Source of the DNA: Flavobacterium enshiense | GTDB lineage: Bacteria; Bacteroidota; Bacteroidia; Flavobacteriales; Flavobacteriaceae | Direction of reading: 5' to 3' | DNA length: 64,000 nt | NCBI RefSeq assembly: GCF_022836875.1 | Contig: NZ_CP090376.1 | Span: 1,054,001 to 1,118,000 of the forward strand | Part shown: positions 26,901-34,166 of the stretch, piece by piece | How the letters are laid out: every line of letters starts with the position of its first letter | How positions within the stretch are numbered: the first letter of the stretch is position 1 | Made by a program: the position numbers and the translations under genes | Notes under the pieces: model-generated | What the model was told of the DNA's origin: nothing | Seen by the model: the letters and a program-made list of their open reading frames with translations, nothing else | The model's database searches: none

Positions 26901-28712
26901 ATGATGAGGTTATTTTTATTTTTTATGTTTTTTGTTTTTTCAAATACTCTTTTTTCGCAAGGGAAAGGTGTTTTGAATGATGAAAGGGCTTCGGTACTTG
27001 AAGAAAAAATAAAATCGTCTTTTAGTTCGAATATCGATAGTGCTTATGTTTATGCATCCCAACTTGAAAGTTCGGATGATCCTTCTCATAAAGCATTTTC
27101 TACTGCTTGTAAAGCTTATTTTTTTCAGTTAAAAAGCAGCCCTTTTGAAGCTGATAAATACTATCAAAAATCACTTATACATCTGGAGAAAGTTTCGGTT
27201 TCAGATAAAAAAACCAGTCTGAATGCTTTCATACTCAACATTGGCGGACTCATTGACTGGAGAAGGACTGATTATAATCAGGCTCTGGAGAAATATCAAA
27301 AGGGGAGAGATCTTTCGTTGAGCATTGATGACTATATGCAGGTTATTAAATTCGACAATAACATCGCGATGATTAATGCTGAAGTCGGTAATTATAAACA
27401 GGCGATTGCAGTTTCAAGAGAAGTAAACCGTACGACGGATAAGATAAAACACCAGTATACAGAAGAACAATTCATAAGGGATAAAGGAAATGTTTATATG
27501 AATCTGGCAAGTTTTTATGAACAGTATTATTTCAATATTGAAAAGAATTTGCGACTCACGGGTAAGAACGAGAAGGCAGACGTTAACTTTAAATTGTTGG
27601 ATTCTGCTGAATATTTCTATAAAAAAGTAGTAACCTTCTCAAGTAAATTCACAGACCGGAAAATAAGGGCGCAAATTAACCTGGCCAATATCTACAATAC
27701 GAAAAAAGACTTTGCAACAGCTGAAAAGGTGTATTATAACCTTATACTGCTTACTAAAAATAATAATTTTGAGGAAGAGTATTATAATACCAATTTTAAT
27801 CTGGGAAATTTATATTATACTACCAAAAGGTATGATAAAGCATTGACCTGTTTTCATAAAGTTGATTCGATTTACAATATAAAAAAGATGGGTAATTTGG
27901 AATTTATCATGTCCAATTATTATCAATCAAAGATTTACAGTGAGAAAAATGATGCTTTGAAAGCTTATAAACATTCCGAAATTTATTTGGATGCTTTTGA
28001 GAAAAATGAATCGAAAATTACAAAAGAAGTTTTGGAGGTCAATTATTCGATAGGATTATCCAACTTGAAAAAAGAAATGGATGATATGCAGGTAAAATAT
28101 AAGAACAAAGTACTTCTGAGAAATGGTTTGTACATTCTTATTTTTATATTATTTGTGGCTCTTTTGTTTGTTTTGTTGAGGAATGTGAATCAAAGAAAGG
28201 AGGTCGAGAAAAAAATCAGTTCGATGATTGCCGAGCATAAGGCCAATTTAGAAAAAAATAATGGCGAACATGAAATCACCTTGCTTGCAAAAGAGGAATA
28301 TTCAGATGACGAAGCTTCTAAAAACAAGCTGCCTTTATTAAGCATCGACGAAGAAAAAGAAAATGAAATTGTCAGAAAGTTGATAAATCTGGAAAAAAAG
28401 CAATATTATCTTAATCCCGATTTTACACAACAGGTAATTGCAAAAAAAATAAAAACAAATACCACTTATCTTTCTTACGTTGTTAACAAGCGTTTCGGAA
28501 AGACTTTCAGTGAATATGCCAACGAGCTAAAAATTAATTATGTCATTAATGAGATGATCACTAATTCGACCTATAGAAAATATTCTACTCAGGCCATGGC
28601 AGAAAGCGTTGGCTATAAGAATGCCGTTTCATTTACTAAAAGTTTTAGTAAGCGAACCGGCGTTACACCAGTCCGCTTTATAAAAAAGATAGAAGAAGAA
28701 GCGGTTAACTAG
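26901..28712 (+). CDS. Membrane-bound TPR / AraC-type HTH regulator
   Basis: A 603-residue protein with the Bacteroidetes architecture: signal sequence (1-20, FSNTLFSQ), a periplasmic array of TPR-like helices (about 40-390, for example YYNTNFNLGNLYYTTKRYDKALTCFHKV), one membrane helix (about 412-430, GLYILIFILFVALLFVLL), a coiled-coil-like linker, and a cytoplasmic AraC DNA-binding domain (about 495-600, TYLSYVVNKRFGKTFSEYANELKINY and SVGYKNAVSFTKSFSKRTGVTPVRF). It can carry a periplasmic signal to DNA in one polypeptide. It opens the peptide-maturation region and may control it; the Gly-Gly precursor gene lies convergently 18 bases beyond its stop. Confidence 0.88.
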   Translation: MMRLFLFFMFFVFSNTLFSQGKGVLNDERASVLEEKIKSSFSSNIDSAYVYASQLESSDDPSHKAFSTACKAYFFQLKSSPFEADKYYQKSLIHLEKVSVSDKKTSLNAFILNIGGLIDWRRTDYNQALEKYQKGRDLSLSIDDYMQVIKFDNNIAMINAEVGNYKQAIAVSREVNRTTDKIKHQYTEEQFIRDKGNVYMNLASFYEQYYFNIEKNLRLTGKNEKADVNFKLLDSAEYFYKKVVTFSSKFTDRKIRAQINLANIYNTKKDFATAEKVYYNLILLTKNNNFEEEYYNTNFNLGNLYYTTKRYDKALTCFHKVDSIYNIKKMGNLEFIMSNYYQSKIYSEKNDALKAYKHSEIYLDAFEKNESKITKEVLEVNYSIGLSNLKKEMDDMQVKYKNKVLLRNGLYILIFILFVALLFVLLRNVNQRKEVEKKISSMIAEHKANLEKNNGEHEITLLAKEEYSDDEASKNKLPLLSIDEEKENEIVRKLINLEKKQYYLNPDFTQQVIAKKIKTNTTYLSYVVNKRFGKTFSEYANELKINYVINEMITNSTYRKYSTQAMAESVGYKNAVSFTKSFSKRTGVTPVRFIKKIEEEAVN

Positions 28713-28730
28713 TTCTTTTGTTTGTCTTCT

Positions 28731-28931
28731 TTAAATTGAACCAACCCCTTTAATAGGGACAACCCCGCCTTCATCCTGTTTTTGAATCGTTTCTGTACTT
28801 CCTTTAGTTTGTGTTTTTACAGCATAATCATCTTGTTGTGTAGAATCTCCTCCTCCTCGTATAGATTTTTGTTCATTTTTACTCAGTTTGTTTTCTTCGA
28901 ATTTTTGAAAATTTAAGAATGATCGTTTCAT
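28731..28931 (-). CDS. RiPP precursor-like peptide with Gly-Gly leader (P1)
   Basis: A 66-residue peptide. Residues 1-28 form a Bacteroidetes-type leader (FEENKLSKNEQKSIRGGG) with the double-glycine end cut by C39 peptidases. The remaining ~38 residues are hydrophilic and rich in Thr, Ser, Gln, Asp and Glu with a Gly/Val-rich tail (GGVVPIKGVGSI) and no cysteine. Such Ser/Thr plus acidic content suits ATP-grasp ester or amide cross-linking. A -7 box (complement TAAATTTG, 28960-28967) precedes it. It is divergent from the rest of the peptide genes. Confidence 0.8.
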   Translation of the reverse strand: MKRSFLNFQKFEENKLSKNEQKSIRGGGDSTQQDDYAVKTQTKGSTETIQKQDEGGVVPIKGVGSI

Positions 28932-29075
28932 GAGAGTGTTGTTTTAATGGTTTGCTCAACAAATTTATCAAGAGCAGTGACTGAAATGTAGTTTTGACAT
29001 CCTTTTAAAGTTGAAAAATGTGTTTTTAGTTATAGCGTTCTGTTTTTCAGTGGGTTGTGTTTTTAAAGACCTGTG

Positions 29076-29113
29076 ATAATTTATAAATTATCTATTCATA
29101 ATTTACAAATTAT
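29076..29113. promoter_or_regulatory. Two 16-bp palindromes, 22 bp apart: candidate operator
   Basis: ATAATTTATAAATTAT (29076-29091) is a perfect palindrome and ATAATTTACAAATTAT (29098-29113) differs at one base. Their starts are 22 bases apart, two helical turns, placing both on one face of the DNA. They lie between the divergent P1 precursor and the VKOR-thioredoxin gene, where a shared regulator would bind. Confidence 0.5.
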
Positions 29114-29199
29114 GCCCCTTCACTCTTTTTTTTTAATCTGAAAAGGCTGAATTTCGTCATCAAATCACAATGATTTTGTAATTAAACAATTGATTTTTT

Positions 29200-30750
29200 A
29201 TGACCGATTTGATCGAAAAATATTTGACGATAAATCATTATTCAGAACAGAAAAAAGATTTTTTGGATCTGTATGCATCGCATCCTAATTACCCAAGTGT
29301 ATTTGCAATTACCGATACATTAGATTCATTATCGATTCCTAATGTAGCGATTAAAATTCCAAAAGAACAATTTATAGAATTACCAGATTCCTTTTTGACG
29401 ATTTTTAAGCAAAGTATGGTTTTGGTTCTGAAAAGTGACATTAGCGTGACGATTGAATTTGAAGACGGGAAAGGTAGAAATTTATCATTTAACGAATTCC
29501 TTACTGATTGGGGTCAGGTTGTTATAGCTATTGAGCCTAATGAAGTGATGAATGATGCAAGCAAAAGTTTAAATATAAAAAGACTTCGCTATGTTGCTCC
29601 GGTTATTGTTTTAGTTGCTTTTTCGCTTATTTATAATGAGTACAGTACCACTAGTCTGATTTTGTTATTAACTTCTCTTTTGGGATTGGGTACCGCCGTT
29701 TTAATTCTTCAGGAAAAGTTTGGATATGCAAACGGAATGGTATCGAAAATCTGTACCATTAATTCAAATACTTCCTGTAATTCCTTAATCCAATCGGATT
29801 CGGATAAAAAATGGATTCAATTTTCTGACCTTCCATTTTTATTTTTCGGAATTAGTGTCATGTCAATAATAATACAACCCCAAGACGCTGCTTTAATTGT
29901 CGGGATAATAAGCATATTGTCTCTTCCGGTTATTTTGTACTCCATTTGGCTGCAGAAAGTCCAATTAAGAAAATGGTGTGTCCTGTGTTTAATGGTGTCC
30001 TTTATAGTGATTACACAAAGTTTGTTTTTTGGAATAGGAACGCAAATGTCATTTTCCTTTTCTTCCATCCAACTTTTTGACTTTTTGTTCTCAGTTTTTT
30101 TTTTCGCCTCAATTTGGATGGTCGTGAAACCGATTTTTGAAGCAAAAATAGCTGCAGAGAAAGAAATTGTCCGGTTGATAAAATTCAAAAGGAATCATAA
30201 GTTGTTCATGCATCTGACAAAAGAGATTCCGAATTCTTTGGGGTTTGATCAACTAAAAGGATTGTCTTTCGGGAATAAACAAGCAGATATCCAATTGACG
30301 ATTATAATCAGTCCAAGTTGTGTTCACTGCCATAAAGTATTCGAGGACGCATATAAGTTAATGACAAAGTTTCCGGAGCGGGTATTTTTAAAAGTATTGT
30401 TTAATATCAACCCGGAAAACGATGAAAATCCATATAGGACTGTTGTGGAGAATCTGCTGGTTATAGGTAATTCTTTTCCGGAAAAAGCCCTTGCAGCCAT
30501 CACGGATTGGCATATTGAGAAAATGGAACTTGATGAGTGGAAAGCGAAATGGGCGGATAATGTCATCGGCATTAAGACAAGAGAGCAAATTCAGCAACAG
30601 TATAATTGGTGTCGCGAAAACGGATTCAATTATACGCCTGTTAAAGTCATAAACGATAAGTTGTTTCCTGATGGATATGAAATCGATGAGTTGAGATATT
30701 TTTTAAATGAATTTTCAGAAGAAAGTGTGTCTTTGGGAACGGCATTTTAA
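29200..30750 (+). CDS. VKOR-thioredoxin disulfide oxidoreductase with C39-like N-domain
   Basis: A 516-residue inner-membrane protein. N-terminal ~115 residues resemble a C39-like domain (ASHPNYPSVFAITDTLDSL) but carry no catalytic Cys. A VKOR domain follows (about 125-310, several membrane helices) with the loop pair Cys185/Cys193 and the quinone-side Cys260-x-x-Cys263 (WCVLC). A periplasmic thioredoxin-like domain follows with Cys374-x-x-Cys377 (SPSCVHCHK). This is a full relay for making disulfides and passing electrons to quinone. It sits directly before two Cys-rich peptide genes, probable substrates. Confidence 0.88.
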   Translation: MTDLIEKYLTINHYSEQKKDFLDLYASHPNYPSVFAITDTLDSLSIPNVAIKIPKEQFIELPDSFLTIFKQSMVLVLKSDISVTIEFEDGKGRNLSFNEFLTDWGQVVIAIEPNEVMNDASKSLNIKRLRYVAPVIVLVAFSLIYNEYSTTSLILLLTSLLGLGTAVLILQEKFGYANGMVSKICTINSNTSCNSLIQSDSDKKWIQFSDLPFLFFGISVMSIIIQPQDAALIVGIISILSLPVILYSIWLQKVQLRKWCVLCLMVSFIVITQSLFFGIGTQMSFSFSSIQLFDFLFSVFFFASIWMVVKPIFEAKIAAEKEIVRLIKFKRNHKLFMHLTKEIPNSLGFDQLKGLSFGNKQADIQLTIIISPSCVHCHKVFEDAYKLMTKFPERVFLKVLFNINPENDENPYRTVVENLLVIGNSFPEKALAAITDWHIEKMELDEWKAKWADNVIGIKTREQIQQQYNWCRENGFNYTPVKVINDKLFPDGYEIDELRYFLNEFSEESVSLGTAF

Positions 30751-30848
30751 TCAGATTTATAAAATTATAAAACCATACATAAAAGTGGACAGAAGTCTCA
30801 AATGTCTTAAAATGATTGAGATAATATTCAGTTATAAAAACTTTAATT

Positions 30849-31028
30849 ATGTTATTAAAAGACATCTTAAGTATCGACGGGGTTGAAAAAATATCCCAAA
30901 AGCTGCAAAAAAGTATTAGAAACGAAAAGGTTATTTGCAAAGAAAACAATATGTGTGCACAGTATGGAAAGCATTGTGATGAACTTGCTTGTAAAGAGAT
31001 TCCTCATTTTGAGATAAACTTTATTTAA
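30849..31028 (+). CDS. Small Cys-rich peptide, precursor-like (P2)
   Basis: A 59-residue frame read directly from the sequence, too short for the usual ORF cut-off. The N-terminal half (MLLKDILSIDGVEKISQKLQKSIRN) resembles flavobacterial bacteriocin-type leaders but lacks a Gly-Gly end; the C-terminal half has four cysteines (30, 36, 43, 48) in CKENNMCAQYGKHCDELACK. It is 98 bases after the VKOR gene and paralogous in its leader to P3. Two disulfides, formed by the upstream oxidoreductase, are plausible. Function (bacteriocin, signal or other) unknown. Confidence 0.7.
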   Translation: MLLKDILSIDGVEKISQKLQKSIRNEKVICKENNMCAQYGKHCDELACKEIPHFEINFI

Positions 31029-31089
31029 ATCGTCTTAATATATTTCCCCGAATTAGTCGTAGTAGCATTTCCCCGAAAAGACTGATCCT

Positions 31090-31129
31090 TATATGACTGA
31101 ATCAGAAGATTTTTTGTTTCAGTCATATA
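31090..31129 (+). terminator. Hairpin after P2
   Basis: Perfect 12-bp inverted repeat TATATGACTGAA/TTCAGTCATATA with a 16-base loop, 61 bases after the P2 stop. No good T-run follows, so it may instead stabilise or attenuate the transcript. Confidence 0.5.
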
Positions 31130-31151
31130 AAATGAAAAATCTCAGGCCAAA

Positions 31152-31174
31152 AGAGACACAGCCCAAGTGTCTCT
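31152..31174 (+). other. Second hairpin upstream of P3
   Basis: AGAGACAC/GTGTCTCT, 8-bp perfect stem with a seven-base loop, 38 bases before the P3 start. Probably in the P3 leader RNA. Confidence 0.5.
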
Positions 31175-31212
31175 AACGGCAGAGTATTATGTCAAATTTT
31201 AAATTATTGATT

Positions 31213-31350
31213 ATGTTAAAGAACATTTTAAAATTAAAAGGCGTAGAAGAAATTACGAAAATCGAGCAAAAAAGAATCAACAGAGGAAATGTTGCTTGTA
31301 AACCAGACCCTTGTCCGGAAGGATACTGCTGCAGTAGTACTTTGTCGTGA
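31213..31350 (+). CDS. Small Cys-rich peptide, precursor-like (P3)
   Basis: A 45-residue frame read directly from the sequence. Leader-like part MLKNILKLKGVEEITKIEQKR, then INRGNVACKPDPCPEGYCCSSTLS with four cysteines including a CC pair, and Pro-rich spacing. The stop is TGA. The leader aligns with P2 and, more loosely, with the Gly-Gly precursors P1 and P4. A strong terminator follows at 31458, so P3 ends a short transcription unit. Likely exported and oxidised; target unknown. Confidence 0.72.
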   Translation: MLKNILKLKGVEEITKIEQKRINRGNVACKPDPCPEGYCCSSTLS

Positions 31351-31683
31351 TATTGGGATTTTTATACAGAGTCATTATTTTTTTTTAAATATTTTGTTTT
31401 TAACTAGAATCATCTTAGGATGATGCCCCAAATCTCTACTGAAGAGTTGTAGTTAAGCTGCCTGGAAATTACTTTCAGGCAGTTTTTTTTTTTGTTATCT
31501 ATGATTTCATAAACTTTATTTGTAAGAATTTATTGTAAATTTAACAGGTATGATTTGGTTGTTTGAAAAATGTAAAGTATAATTGCAAAGAAATTCCTAC
31601 TTATTTAACCAAAGCAAGCGCGCAGTGAGTAGCGAGATGAAGTTGGATTTCAAGAGAAATAATTTATTAATTATCTAAAAAAA
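31351..31683. other. 333-base spacer between P3 and P4
   Basis: Contains a strong terminator (31458-31493) and, near its end, ATAATTTATTAATTAT (31659-31674), one base off the palindrome seen at 29076, directly upstream of the P4 start. No open frame was found. A short hairpin ATCATC-TTAG-GATGAT lies just after P3. Confidence 0.6.
31458..31493 (+). terminator. Rho-independent terminator of the P2/P3 unit
   Basis: CTGCCTG/CAGGCAG 7-bp stem, 11-base loop, then eleven T. It separates the Cys-rich peptides from the maturase operon. Confidence 0.9.
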
Positions 31684-31914
31684 ATGATTAAGATGAAAAA
31701 AATGAATTCAAAATTGTTTGATAGTTTAAAACTGTCTGAAAATGAAGCTAAAAATGTTGTAGGAGGATTAGCATATACCTCGAAAAATTCTGATACTGCT
31801 GCAAGTACAACTTCTTATGATGTCGTATTTTGGACTACAGATATCAATGGAAACAATGGGCATTTTGATTCTGAGAATACTGGAGGGGGTGAAAAGGATC
31901 AGCCTCAAAATTAA
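31684..31914 (+). CDS. RiPP precursor with Gly-Gly leader (P4), likely substrate of the maturases
   Basis: A 76-residue peptide with leader MNSKLFDSLKLSENEAK then NVVGG, cut after Gly-Gly, leaving a ~47-residue core. The core is rich in Ser/Thr in its first half (TSKNSDTAASTTSYD), has an aromatic centre (VVFWTTD) and then Asn, Asp, Glu and Gly (DSENTGGGEKD). It contains no Cys. The mix of Ser/Thr hydroxyls and Asp/Glu carboxyls is what graspetide-type ATP-grasp enzymes join. It lies immediately upstream of the operon with ATP-grasp and SPASM proteins, making it the best cognate substrate. Alternative in-frame starts: 31693 and 31702. Confidence 0.85.
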   Translation: MIKMKKMNSKLFDSLKLSENEAKNVVGGLAYTSKNSDTAASTTSYDVVFWTTDINGNNGHFDSENTGGGEKDQPQN

Positions 31915-31932
31915 GTTGTAATCCATTACAGC

Positions 31933-31964
31933 AGCATAGTCTACTCAAAAAAGTAGACTATGCT
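31933..31964 (+). terminator. Strong hairpin between P4 and the maturase operon
   Basis: A 13-bp perfect stem (AGCATAGTCTACT/AGTAGACTATGCT) with loop CAAAAA starts 19 bases after the P4 stop and is followed only by TTTATAATT. A leaky terminator or RNA-stabilising hairpin that would keep precursor mRNA above maturase mRNA. Confidence 0.7.
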
Positions 31965-32089
31965 TTATAATTCCGATTTTTTTCGGTTTGATATAGATGA
32001 TTTCAGTTGGATGAAAGGTTGTTTAATGGATTTGATGAAGCTGATTAACTACGGATTAAAATAAAAATCAAAAGAATGCGTACAAAAAA

Positions 32090-33061
32090 ATGAAAATATT
32101 ATTGCTCTTTTCGACGTTCGTTTTGAGTTGTATCTCATATTCTCAAAGTAATTATAAAGAATATCATTCTTTAAGCATCAAGTCACAAAAAACAACAAAA
32201 GATTCTGCCATTTTTTATTTAGAAAAAGCAGTTAAAATAGCCATTCCGTTTCCGGATGAATTGAGAAATTTAAGTTATTATTATTTCCAATCTGGAAATG
32301 ACGTAAAAGCAAAAGAGGCATTTTTTAAATCTATAAGATTTGGATATCAATTTGAATCGGATAATAACAAGCAACAAAGATTTGCAGTTGAATATGATTT
32401 GGGTTATATGAGTTTAGAAAATAAAAGCAATTATGGTGTGTTTCTTAATGGGCTTTACAAAAAAAAGCTAAATAAAATGAGAAGATTGAGGCAAAGATAT
32501 TTAAAAGAGTTAGATAAAAATGACAATGTTTTATTTGAAAATATACTACATAATGAAAAATATTTTCAAGAATTGCGGTTTCTTTTTTTTGACAATAAAG
32601 TTAAAGATTCTTTGGCTTTTAATTATATTGGGAAATACGGGTCAACGCCTAATAGTTATTATATGTTGGAGCTTTTAAAGAAAGGTGTTTTTCCCAAGCG
32701 GAGAAAATGCAGAAGATTTAACGGTCAGACAATAACAATATTGTTGAATCATGCCATTGCTGGATTTTTAAAAAAGGAAGACGCTTTGCAGTTTGTTCAG
32801 ATGCTTTGGCCTCTTGTTGAAATTGGTGAACTGACGCCTGACGAATATGCATCTGCATATGATCATTATGTACAGTATTTTATAGACGCAAATAAAAGTT
32901 TGTTCGGTACAAAAATGTACACTGATATTGATGGGAAATTAACGTTAATGGAGTTAATTAATCCAAATGATGTGAATCAGATCAGAAAAGAATATTGGAT
33001 TGTTGATATTGAACTGTTTTGTAAAAATTTCAACATTAAATTACCAAAAAATTATGAATGA
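32090..33061 (+). CDS. Secreted TPR-like protein of unknown function in the peptide operon
   Basis: A 323-residue protein with a signal peptide (1-19, SCISYSQ) and N-terminal TPR-like helices (SAIFYLEKAVKIAIPFPDELRNLSYYYFQSGNDVKAKEAFFKSI), followed by a helical part with WIVDIELF near the end. No catalytic motif recognised. Its last eight bases overlap the ATP-grasp start, so it is translationally coupled to the maturation genes, yet it is exported. It may receive, shield or sense the exported peptide, or be an immunity factor; this is inference from position. Confidence 0.65.
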   Translation: MKILLLFSTFVLSCISYSQSNYKEYHSLSIKSQKTTKDSAIFYLEKAVKIAIPFPDELRNLSYYYFQSGNDVKAKEAFFKSIRFGYQFESDNNKQQRFAVEYDLGYMSLENKSNYGVFLNGLYKKKLNKMRRLRQRYLKELDKNDNVLFENILHNEKYFQELRFLFFDNKVKDSLAFNYIGKYGSTPNSYYMLELLKKGVFPKRRKCRRFNGQTITILLNHAIAGFLKKEDALQFVQMLWPLVEIGELTPDEYASAYDHYVQYFIDANKSLFGTKMYTDIDGKLTLMELINPNDVNQIRKEYWIVDIELFCKNFNIKLPKNYE

Positions 33062-34010
33062 TAAATTAATATTGATATGCTCAGATGTTTCTGAGCCAAG
33101 CACCGATATAGTCTGTTCGTGGTTAAATTATTACGATAAAAAGTTTGTTCGGGTCTCAGCGGAGAATATTATTGATATAAAAAGTATTGTAATAAAAGAT
33201 AATTACATAGACATAAATTTTAATATTGATAATGAAGGATATAAATTGTCTGATTTTAAATCATATTGGTATAGAAGGTCAAGATTAAAGTTCGCAATAT
33301 TTTCGGAAGTAAAATTCCTTTACAATGGTAAAGATATAAGTTCAAAAATGAATGTTTTTTTGGAAAAGGAATACAATAAGGTAGTAGAGTTTTTTGAGAT
33401 GAAATTAAATCAGTTGGCAATCTTAAACAAATTTAAAGACAATAATATAAACAAACTACAAGTTTTATCACTAGCTAATGACTTAGGGATAAAAGTTCCG
33501 GAAACTTATGTGCTTAATGATTTTAGTATGCTTGATTTTAGCAATGAGGGTTATATAACAAAAGCTATTTCAGATCTTGCGATAATTGATAATGATACGA
33601 CTTTTTATTCTATGACTCAGAGGGTAAATTATGACGATGGGAAAAACATCTGGTATTCATTAATTCAAAAAGAAGTTCAGAAAAAATTTGAAATTCGGAG
33701 CTTCTATTTTAATAATAGGTTTTTTAGCTCCGCAATTTTTTCGCAAGAAAACGATAAAACAAAATTAGATTTTAGAAATTACGATTTTGAAAATCCGAAT
33801 AGAGTTGTCCCCTTTAAGTTTCCTATTAGTTTAGAAGAAAAAATAAGTAAATTATGTAATAAGCTTGATTTGAAATCAGGGAGCTTTGACTTTGCCTACA
33901 CAAATGAAGGGGAATATGTGCTTTTTGAAGTTAATCCTGTAGGTCAGTTTGAGCAGGTGTCTGCCCCTTGTAATTACAACATACATAAAGAAATTGCAGT
34001 TAGTTTATGA
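33054..34010 (+). CDS. ATP-grasp peptide maturase (grasp-with-spasm type)
   Basis: A 318-residue ATP-grasp ligase like those paired with SPASM proteins in Bacteroidetes and distantly like the microviridin ligases. An N-terminal pre-ATP-grasp/leader-binding region (DYWYRRSR-like YWYRRSRLKF about 70), a lysine in GYITKAIS, the strand LIQKEVQKKFEIRSFYF, and the metal-binding end DFAY...FEVNPVGQF with Asp279, Glu292 and Asn294. It should activate side-chain carboxylates as acyl phosphates and join them to Ser, Thr or Lys in the precursor. Start at 33054 (MNDKLILIC) chosen over a longer frame from 33000, which lacks support. Stop overlaps the next small gene (ATGA). Confidence 0.85.
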   Translation: MNDKLILICSDVSEPSTDIVCSWLNYYDKKFVRVSAENIIDIKSIVIKDNYIDINFNIDNEGYKLSDFKSYWYRRSRLKFAIFSEVKFLYNGKDISSKMNVFLEKEYNKVVEFFEMKLNQLAILNKFKDNNINKLQVLSLANDLGIKVPETYVLNDFSMLDFSNEGYITKAISDLAIIDNDTTFYSMTQRVNYDDGKNIWYSLIQKEVQKKFEIRSFYFNNRFFSSAIFSQENDKTKLDFRNYDFENPNRVVPFKFPISLEEKISKLCNKLDLKSGSFDFAYTNEGEYVLFEVNPVGQFEQVSAPCNYNIHKEIAVSL

Positions 34011-34165
34011 GAGAAAATAATAAGTTGCCAGTTGTAGTGCAAAAAATGCAATCTGCTGAGGTTGTTGAATTAATTTTTCACACTGTAGAAAGTGCAAAGC
34101 TCCAAACAGCAAAGCATGTAATAAGAGAAATATATTTAAGAACCTCTTTCTTTCCCAGAAAATAA
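34007..34165 (+). CDS. Unannotated 52-residue protein between ATP-grasp and SPASM genes
   Basis: Read directly from the sequence: ATG overlaps the ATP-grasp stop (ATGA) and the stop lies one base before the SPASM start, so the spacing is that of a real, translationally coupled gene. The product is basic and probably helical (VVVQKMQSAEVVELIFHTVES, then AKHVIREIYLRTSFFPRK). No family recognised. Without it there would be a 156-base gap in an otherwise seamless operon. It may be an adaptor for the maturases or a leader-binding subunit; that is speculation. Confidence 0.7.
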   Translation: MRENNKLPVVVQKMQSAEVVELIFHTVESAKLQTAKHVIREIYLRTSFFPRK

Positions 34166-34166
34166 A

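Noticed and set aside
30647..30949. 100-residue minus-strand ORF overlapping VKOR end and P2
   Set aside because: Hydrophobic by AT bias, no start context, and it is antisense to two better-supported coding regions.
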